Positions 5,163-10,533 of a stretch of 10,533 nucleotides of DNA are shown here, piece after piece. How positions within the stretch are numbered: position 1 is the stretch's first letter; the number at the start of each line of letters is the position of its first letter. The DNA lies in NCBI GenBank assembly GCA_913048525.1, contig CAJWWP010000053.1:1-10533 (forward strand), read 5' to 3'. The position numbers and the translations under genes were made by a program. Source of the stretch: GCA-002712965 sp913048525 (lineage in GTDB: Bacteria; Chloroflexota; Dehalococcoidia; Lucifugimonadales; UBA826). A model generated the notes under the pieces. That model had not been told where the DNA came from. It did not search any database and saw only the letters and a list, made by a program, of their open reading frames with translations.

Positions 5163-7811
5163 TCACCAGTTCCAGCCAGAGAATTGTTCAAGTAACTCTC
5201 GTCCTGATTTGGCCACACGTTCCTTCATTCTCTCGAGAATGACTGCTACTGCAATTAGGAAAATGCCAGCTGTTATAGCAAGCACCCCGCCATCGATATC
5301 CGGGAGCAATCTACCCAAGTTCCACAAAAGATTTATAGCAAAAATCGCCATACTTCCCATCAAAACTATGCGAGATCTTGAAAACAAACCCCATAAAATC
5401 AATACCAGCGATTCAAATCCGGACAAAAAGAAATAAGGTAGTTCAGGTTTCTCATATATTGATTGTAGAAACGCAGACATGGGTAGAATCAATACTGAAA
5501 GGGTATTGAATACTGGGGCAAGAAATTTGATTCTTGATTCTCTGCGGTATTCAAAATATGCTAAACCAAGGAGGTATAGACCTGCAGGTATAGTATAGAA
5601 ATGTACACCTGAAAACTCTTGATTTGCAGCCTGAATGTACCAGCTTACAATCAGTGAAGCGGCAGATACATATATATATCTGGCATCGCGCTTGGTGATT
5701 CCTATTCCAAGGTACAAGAGACCTAGTATTGCAACAACAGTCGTAGCGTTGAGGATGTGAGAACCACTGTCGTTTTCACCACTTAGGCTAAGAATAACGG
5801 AGAGAAGCACAAATATTGTAGAGGCTATGGCGAACCTAGTGGAGGTTTTTCTCAAAGGAGTTTCCCAAATCTCTAACCATGATTTGGTGGAGTCTTCAGA
5901 CCATTTTCTTATTCCAACAGCCATCCACCAGGAAGCCAGACCTTGGCAGGACCAAGAAACCGCTCTTAATGTCCAAGAGCCATCCCCCACGTTCCCAACT
6001 AAAAACATGCTAGTTATGGCCACGAGGACAGTGGTTGAATAAGTCATGTTTCTGTTTTTGGATATGTAGCAGACCGCGACAGTAACAACTGTGTATATAG
6101 ATGCAGCAAGAATTCCCTCTGGGTTTGACCAGTCAGACCATCCTGAGAGTATTACGCTTATTGCGATATCTAAACATGCGATTGCGACCAGTGGCGCAAA
6201 ACGAGGATCTACATGACGTGTGTATCCACTGCCAGAAGGATTTATCTTTAAATAGGCAAATGTCAAAAATAAGATATAAATTGAGACCAGCGGTATTGTG
6301 ATCAACCCGTATGTATGAGGGTTCTCAAGACCAATTTGTGGCAAGGTAATGGCCAAAAGTGTCGATGCGTGGGCGAATGTTGTGACAGGGTAAATCCAGT
6401 ACCATTTCTTAACTATAATCATGGCGATAATCGATAGGACGGTTAGAACCGAGGTGAGAGCCAGTAAACTAATATGCCAGTCGAATGACAGCAGAATAGA
6501 TGCTGAAACAAAAGCGAATGTCAGAGAAAATGCGCTGGCTCCTAGAGCCATTGGACAGAAGAATTTTCTGAAATGCCTTGGGGCCTGCAACAAAGGAACT
6601 TTAGAGGATACGAATGTTATAAAAGTTGAACCCGATACAGCAAAATATAATCCAACCAAAACCAATATGACGACTTTCCCCCAAGTGTTTGTTTCCGAAA
6701 TTGCAATAAGTATGGTGAGGGCAGCCAACACGTTGCCAACTGAAAATATGATCTCATTGGCTATGTCATTGCCGCGGATTCTCCAAACAATCCCTGTAGA
6801 CAAGTAAACGAGTGAGATGCCACCAAAAAGGTAATACCATTCCCAACGTTGCCAGTCGTTGTCAAAGAAAAAGGCAATGAGGGAGAGCGCAATCCCAGCT
6901 AATAAAAGCGAACCATGGGTTAATACGTATCCTTTATATACGTAGCTTAAACCCCACCACAATGGGAGAGCTATCCCCACTAGCATCAGCCAGGCTTTGG
7001 GTTCCAAATGTATTTGGAGATCAATGCCTGGAAGCTTTGGGTTTGGAGAAATCGGATCAAATAAAAGGTAAGTGATGACACCAGAGGTAAATAAGGCCCA
7101 GACCGCTGCAATTGTTATAAAAGCCAACCCTGACAGGTGCAAATTCATTCGACTTCTCACCATGTGGCCTACGAAAATAAAGGCAGTGACTTGACCGGCC
7201 GATAGTGGTATCAGATAGGGCCGATTAGATTCCTCCTCCCACATCGATACCAAAATCACCAAAGATCCGATGGTCACCAATAAAATTCCCAGTCCGAGTA
7301 AGGAAGACATAGCATTTTCTGAATACAGTGTTTTCCACGTGTCAGCCCAGCTAAAATTAAAGGCTGTTGATTTCACTCTGTTCGGATATGGTGTTTCAAC
7401 ACTGGCAGTGGGTATGGTCACTGCTGTGGTACTGTGCCTATCCTGTGTTGATTCAGTGCGTCTTTCGGAAGTTATTACATTGGTACCGCAGGATATGCAG
7501 AAAGAAAGTTCGGGTCTTACTGGTTGGTTACATGTCGGACAAGATTTAAGTTTCTGTTTTTCCTCTTGAATCTCTTCTAATGGGGGTGGTTCAGGGGAGG
7601 TTTCAATAGAATCCCCAAACTGGGTACCGCAAGACCCGCAGAATCTGAGTGAGGCCTCTGCAAGTGCTCCGCAATGTGAGCATGATTTTAGCTCGTCGGG
7701 ACTTTCTGTTGAATGCTCTGAGGAATTTGAAACTTTCTTTATACGTATTCCACAGTGTGGACAAAATGTCATATAAGGAAGAATTTGGTTGTCACATTCT
7801 GAACAGAGCAC
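5163..7811 (-). CDS. Large polytopic membrane protein with three N-terminal zinc ribbons
   Basis: An 882-residue protein of unknown function. The first 110 residues hold three zinc ribbons, each with two CxxC pairs: Cys3/6 with 17/20, Cys44/47 with 58/61, and Cys91/94 with 105/108. They are joined by acidic, proline- and glutamate-rich linkers (about 66-88), and a Ser/Thr-rich tether runs from about 111 to 150. From about 165 to 860 the protein is almost wholly hydrophobic, with roughly 20-24 predicted membrane helices and short loops; the first, about 168-189, follows a LYSENAM segment. It ends with a short basic tail. Zinc-ribbon heads on multi-pass membrane proteins are known in several bacterial groups, usually without assigned function. 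The GTG start at 7809-7811 is set by AGGGG seven bases upstream and puts the first ribbon at the very N-terminus. No catalytic motif was recognised, so transport, sensing or scaffolding all remain open. Confidence 0.85.
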   Translation of the reverse strand: MLCSECDNQILPYMTFCPHCGIRIKKVSNSSEHSTESPDELKSCSHCGALAEASLRFCGSCGTQFGDSIETSPEPPPLEEIQEEKQKLKSCPTCNQPVRPELSFCISCGTNVITSERRTESTQDRHSTTAVTIPTASVETPYPNRVKSTAFNFSWADTWKTLYSENAMSSLLGLGILLVTIGSLVILVSMWEEESNRPYLIPLSAGQVTAFIFVGHMVRSRMNLHLSGLAFITIAAVWALFTSGVITYLLFDPISPNPKLPGIDLQIHLEPKAWLMLVGIALPLWWGLSYVYKGYVLTHGSLLLAGIALSLIAFFFDNDWQRWEWYYLFGGISLVYLSTGIVWRIRGNDIANEIIFSVGNVLAALTILIAISETNTWGKVVILVLVGLYFAVSGSTFITFVSSKVPLLQAPRHFRKFFCPMALGASAFSLTFAFVSASILLSFDWHISLLALTSVLTVLSIIAMIIVKKWYWIYPVTTFAHASTLLAITLPQIGLENPHTYGLITIPLVSIYILFLTFAYLKINPSGSGYTRHVDPRFAPLVAIACLDIAISVILSGWSDWSNPEGILAASIYTVVTVAVCYISKNRNMTYSTTVLVAITSMFLVGNVGDGSWTLRAVSWSCQGLASWWMAVGIRKWSEDSTKSWLEIWETPLRKTSTRFAIASTIFVLLSVILSLSGENDSGSHILNATTVVAILGLLYLGIGITKRDARYIYVSAASLIVSWYIQAANQEFSGVHFYTIPAGLYLLGLAYFEYRRESRIKFLAPVFNTLSVLILPMSAFLQSIYEKPELPYFFLSGFESLVLILWGLFSRSRIVLMGSMAIFAINLLWNLGRLLPDIDGGVLAITAGIFLIAVAVILERMKERVAKSGRELLEQFSGWNW

Positions 7812-7818
7812 GTTTCGA

Positions 7819-7823
7819 CCCCT
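7819..7823 (-). promoter_or_regulatory. Ribosome binding site supporting a GTG start
   Basis: AGGGG on the minus strand lies seven bases before the GTG at 7809-7811. No ATG precedes the first CxxC pair (Cys3/Cys6), so this GTG is needed to keep the first zinc ribbon intact. Confidence 0.6.
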
Positions 7824-7837
7824 ATAAGAGGTATTTG

Positions 7838-7860
7838 AATAGCTGCCTGAAAACGCTATT
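7838..7860. repeat. Inverted repeat AATAGC / GCTATT in leader
   Basis: AATAGC (7838-7843) and GCTATT (7855-7860) form a perfect six-base inverted repeat with an 11-base loop. It lies 27 bases upstream of the zinc-ribbon membrane protein start. The octamer GCTATTTT recurs at 7920-7927, next to the end of the GMC gene. It could be an operator half-site pair or an mRNA hairpin; chance is not excluded. Confidence 0.35.
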
Positions 7861-7870
7861 TTAAGAGATA

Positions 7871-7901
7871 CCTGATACTAAGTTAGCAAAAATCTATCAG
7901 G
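7871..7901. repeat. Inverted repeat CCTGATA / TATCAGG in leader
   Basis: CCTGATA (7871-7877) and TATCAGG (7895-7901) form a perfect seven-base inverted repeat around a 17-base AT-rich spacer, midway between the GMC gene and the zinc-ribbon membrane protein gene. No T-run follows on either strand, so it is not a standard intrinsic terminator. A regulator-binding site or a leader hairpin is possible. Confidence 0.4.
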
Positions 7902-7927
7902 GTGGGAATGAATTAGATAGCTATTTT

Positions 7928-9505
7928 TTACTTATCAAGCTTTATGAAGTCTGCGATGCGTTCGCCCACCATCATTGAAGGAACATTTGTGTTGGCTCTA
8001 ACACAGTCGTGCATTATGGATGCGTCCCCTATACGCAACGCTTTTGTACCATGCACTCTTCCATATTGGTCGACCACCGCCATGGAGTCTGAAGTTAGGC
8101 CCATCTTGCAGGTACTGCTAATGTGGTGACTCGTTACGGCATTCTTCCTGATCCATAAATTTAAAGCTTCATCGTCGTTCAGTTCTTGGTCGCTAGGCTC
8201 GATTCGATTGGCCACTATTGATGAGTATGAAGGACCACTACCAACTTCAGCACATAATCTTACACACTCTCTCATTCTTCTAAGATCCTCTTCTTCTCTG
8301 TAATAGTTGTAGTTGAGTATTGGCTGTATTTTGGGGTCAGATGAGCGAAGAGTGAGTTCTCCTGCACCAACTTGTAGATAAAGACAGGCTGTCATTCCCA
8401 CGCCCTGGTACATTTCATCCCCATCGGCCATGTAAAACCGTTGTGGAACAGTGGCCGTATGGTGAACCATCATATCGTTGCGTAAATTCGATCCACTGGC
8501 CGTATATCTAATCGCGACAGTTGCGCCCCTTATAAGTCCGTCTCGGTGATGCTGGTAACTCTTATCTACCTCCCATATAAGTCGTACTTGGGGGTGATCC
8601 TTTAGATTTTGTCCCACACCAGGCAAATCCTGTAATACATCTATTCCATTTTCTTCCAGATGTTTTCTAGGCCCGATGCCGGACAGCATCAATAGTTGAG
8701 GGGATCCGATAGCTCCGCTGCTTAAAATGATTTCTTTACCGTGTACCTCAAACAGCTCTCCTTTACTCTCAACCTTTACCCCTATCGCACGATTATCATC
8801 AAAAATTATCCTATGCACCGTACAGTCACCCCGTAGGGTTAAATTTAGACGGTTCCTAGCCGGGTTTATGTAGTTTAGTGCAGTGCTCTGCCTTACCCTA
8901 TCAATCGTGTTAAATGGCATGGGGCCGACCCCTGTTGAGTCCGGATCGTTATGGTCGGCAGTTGTAGGAAATCCCAGCGACTGAAATCCTTCATAAAAGG
9001 CACTGGCATCTTGGCTCCATTCACTTTTTGGGTGCCTTCTTACACGTATTGGACCCTCGTGACCGTGAAAATCACCGCCCATATCTGTATCATTTTCAAG
9101 GCGTTTGAACGCGGGCAGACATTTTTGAAAACTCCATTCATCGTTTCCGTTTTCAAACCAAGTATCGTAGTCTTCTGGATCTCCTCTCAAAAAAATCTGA
9201 GCGTTGACAGCGCTGGATCCTCCCATTCCCTTTCCTCTAGGGACAAGCATCGGAAGGTCTTGTTCCTCAGTAGATTTGGCGACGTATAGCCATCTCTTTT
9301 CATCTCCCGGGTCGAGCCACCAATTTGGCTTGTTTTGAAGCTCTGGTCCATATCCGTATTTAAATTTGTCGGGTAATGACTGGAAATCGGGATAATCACT
9401 ACCAGCTTCGAGTAAAAGCACTGACACCGAAGGGTCTTCGCTCAGGCGTGTAGCTATGATCGCTCCAGCCGAGCCAGCTCCTACAACTATGTAGTCGTAT
9501 TTCAT
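7928..9505 (-). CDS. GMC-family FAD-dependent oxidoreductase (choline dehydrogenase-like)
   Basis: A 525-residue glucose-methanol-choline family flavoenzyme that oxidises alcohols to aldehydes or ketones with FAD. The FAD-binding motif is GAGSAG at 9-14, with Glu33 closing the second strand (LLLEAGSDYPDF). GMC signature 1 is PRGKGMGGSSAVNAQIFLRG (89-108) and signature 2 is SGAIGSPQLLMLSGIGP (263-279). The C-terminal domain carries the catalytic histidine, most likely His461 in SHHISSTCKMG, and the second active-site residue near Asn507 in RANTNVPSMMVGER. The usual G of HxxGTCKMG is a Ser here (residue 464). No signal peptide is seen, so it is probably cytoplasmic, passing electrons to a quinone or another acceptor. 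The specific alcohol is unknown; the betA name is not warranted. AAAGG (9512-9516) sits six bases before the ATG. An LLM oxidoreductase gene ends 53 bases upstream on the same strand, suggesting cotranscription. Confidence 0.93.
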   Translation of the reverse strand: MKYDYIVVGAGSAGAIIATRLSEDPSVSVLLLEAGSDYPDFQSLPDKFKYGYGPELQNKPNWWLDPGDEKRWLYVAKSTEEQDLPMLVPRGKGMGGSSAVNAQIFLRGDPEDYDTWFENGNDEWSFQKCLPAFKRLENDTDMGGDFHGHEGPIRVRRHPKSEWSQDASAFYEGFQSLGFPTTADHNDPDSTGVGPMPFNTIDRVRQSTALNYINPARNRLNLTLRGDCTVHRIIFDDNRAIGVKVESKGELFEVHGKEIILSSGAIGSPQLLMLSGIGPRKHLEENGIDVLQDLPGVGQNLKDHPQVRLIWEVDKSYQHHRDGLIRGATVAIRYTASGSNLRNDMMVHHTATVPQRFYMADGDEMYQGVGMTACLYLQVGAGELTLRSSDPKIQPILNYNYYREEEDLRRMRECVRLCAEVGSGPSYSSIVANRIEPSDQELNDDEALNLWIRKNAVTSHHISSTCKMGLTSDSMAVVDQYGRVHGTKALRIGDASIMHDCVRANTNVPSMMVGERIADFIKLDK

Positions 9506-9558
9506 ATAGAACCTTTAAAAATAATGCTTATATTTTTGTTCATATGAGCTAACTGAAT

Positions 9559-10533
9559 CTAATCTAGATCTGAAAGCGTGGGTAGAACTTCCTTACTTAA
9601 CAATTCTAGTGACCTATGCCACTTTGGGGTCATATCACCCCAGTCATGGCAAAGTGCCAAAAGCGTGCCAAACCCACCTACGTCTTCATGAAGTTTTCTC
9701 AACCGATTAGAACACTCTTCTGGATCTCCTACGATCCATACGTTTTTAAGCATATATTCAGGAGTGATTTCTTCAGCTGGCATGTCGGGGTCTAATTTAA
9801 GTCCTTCCAGTCCGCTTCCCGAACCCAATAGCGGAATCCAGTAGTCCTGGAAAAATTGCCCCATGGGACCCTCCAAGGCCTCTTTTCTAGCTTTTTCTCC
9901 ATCCTCCGCCACGTATATTTCTCTCGAGATCCTCCATTCTGATCTAGGGGCGTCAAGGTTCGCTTTTGATGCTCCTTTTACTACTACCTCACGGTGACTT
10001 GGAAGGTACATTTCGTGCAGAAAACAAGTACTCATGGGGATCCACCCTTTTTCTCCCACCACTGACAGGGTTCCTGAGCTTGGACTACTACCTGCAACCG
10101 CTATAGGTGGATGCGGTTTCTGGTACGGAATCATGTGGTAGTCAAACAGGGTGTCTCCTTTTGGCTCAGGAATCCCTGTGTCATAGAACGTCCCCTTGTG
10201 GTGGAATGGCTTTCCTGCCCAAAATTGCTGGATAACCGATATGGCCTCCATCATTTGGCTATGGATATCTTCCCGGGCAGTTTCCACTCCAAATATCTCC
10301 TTATTCCACTCGGTTCCAGACCCTGAACCAATTCCGAAATATAGGCGACCCCGTGCCAGATGATCAAGTTGAGCTATTCTTAGAGCGACATGAGCAGGAT
10401 GATGCATATGGAGCAAGGATACTCCGATACCAAACTTCATCTGGGAAGTCACACCCAGAGCTCTTGCTACAAAAAGTTCAGGTGACGGCATATTCTCCCA
10501 TGGCATAGTGAAATGTTCTCCGATCCATGACTC
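9559..10533 (-). CDS. LLM-class flavin-dependent oxidoreductase, N-terminus outside window
   Basis: A luciferase-like monooxygenase fragment of 324 codons. The frame stays open to the window edge: nine residues (ESWIGEHFT) precede the first visible Met, and this WIGEHF-type segment is a conserved internal part of bacterial luciferase-like enzymes, so that Met (10504-10506) is not the start. Visible landmarks are MPSPELFVARALG, LHMHHPAHVALRIAQLDHLA, GRLYFGIGSGSGTEW, PYQKPHPPIAVAGSSPSSG and a C-terminal VGDPEECSNRLRKLHEDVGG. It resembles the FMN-dependent two-component alkanal/limonene monooxygenase type, which inserts oxygen using reduced flavin supplied by a reductase; no reductase gene is seen here. 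It is clearly a different subfamily from the LLM gene at 3650-4576. The GMC gene follows 53 bases downstream, so an oxygenase plus alcohol-oxidase pair is plausible. The substrate is unknown. Confidence 0.9.
   Translation of the reverse strand, partial: ESWIGEHFTMPWENMPSPELFVARALGVTSQMKFGIGVSLLHMHHPAHVALRIAQLDHLARGRLYFGIGSGSGTEWNKEIFGVETAREDIHSQMMEAISVIQQFWAGKPFHHKGTFYDTGIPEPKGDTLFDYHMIPYQKPHPPIAVAGSSPSSGTLSVVGEKGWIPMSTCFLHEMYLPSHREVVVKGASKANLDAPRSEWRISREIYVAEDGEKARKEALEGPMGQFFQDYWIPLLGSGSGLEGLKLDPDMPAEEITPEYMLKNVWIVGDPEECSNRLRKLHEDVGGFGTLLALCHDWGDMTPKWHRSLELLSKEVLPTLSDLD

Noticed and set aside
6421..6807. A 128-codon plus-strand open frame inside the large membrane protein gene
   Set aside because: Low-complexity antisense translation with no motif, while the minus-strand frame has coherent zinc ribbons and membrane helices.

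Overview
The window is a gene-dense stretch of bacterial chromosome with moderate to low GC. It holds nine protein genes: seven complete and two cut by the window ends. No tRNA, rRNA, mobile element, CRISPR array or phage gene is visible, and no stretch longer than about 120 bases lies outside a gene. The mix of a mandelate-racemase-type enolase-superfamily enzyme, two luciferase-like flavin-dependent oxidoreductases of different subfamilies, a GMC flavoenzyme, an SDR dehydrogenase, an NTF2/SnoaL-like protein and an MFS permease resembles the catabolic gene content reported for SAR202-type marine Chloroflexota. That taxonomic reading is an inference from gene families only; no marker gene is present.

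Layout. (1) Bases 3-164, plus strand: the C-terminal tail of a probable RraA-like (class II aldolase-type) protein, followed 60 bases later by an MFS permease (225-1427). (2) Bases 1491-3528, minus strand: an enolase-superfamily dehydratase/racemase followed 58 bases later by an SDR dehydrogenase, probably one operon, convergent with the permease. (3) Bases 3650-5064, plus strand, divergent from the enolase gene: an LLM-class oxidoreductase of the type predicted to use F420, then a small SnoaL-like protein. (4) Bases 5163-10533, minus strand: a second LLM-class oxidoreductase (N-terminus beyond the window), a GMC oxidoreductase 53 bases downstream, then, after a 116-base leader with inverted repeats, a very large polytopic membrane protein with three N-terminal zinc ribbons.

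How the genes may work together. Enolase-superfamily dehydratases, SDR dehydrogenases and RraA-like aldolases are successive steps in several sugar-acid and hydroxy-acid degradation routes, and the MFS permease could move a substrate or product. The flavin- or F420-linked oxidoreductases and the GMC enzyme suggest oxidative attack on alcohols, aldehydes, ketones or cyclic compounds. Substrates cannot be read from the sequence. The zinc-ribbon membrane protein is the least explained gene and the one most worth a second look; no clearly novel defence or mobile system is visible.

Start codons. For three genes an internal ATG with a good Shine-Dalgarno (SD) sequence was preferred over the longest open frame (enolase 3528, F420-type LLM 3650, SnoaL-like 4684). 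The large membrane protein starts with GTG, supported by an AGGGG motif.
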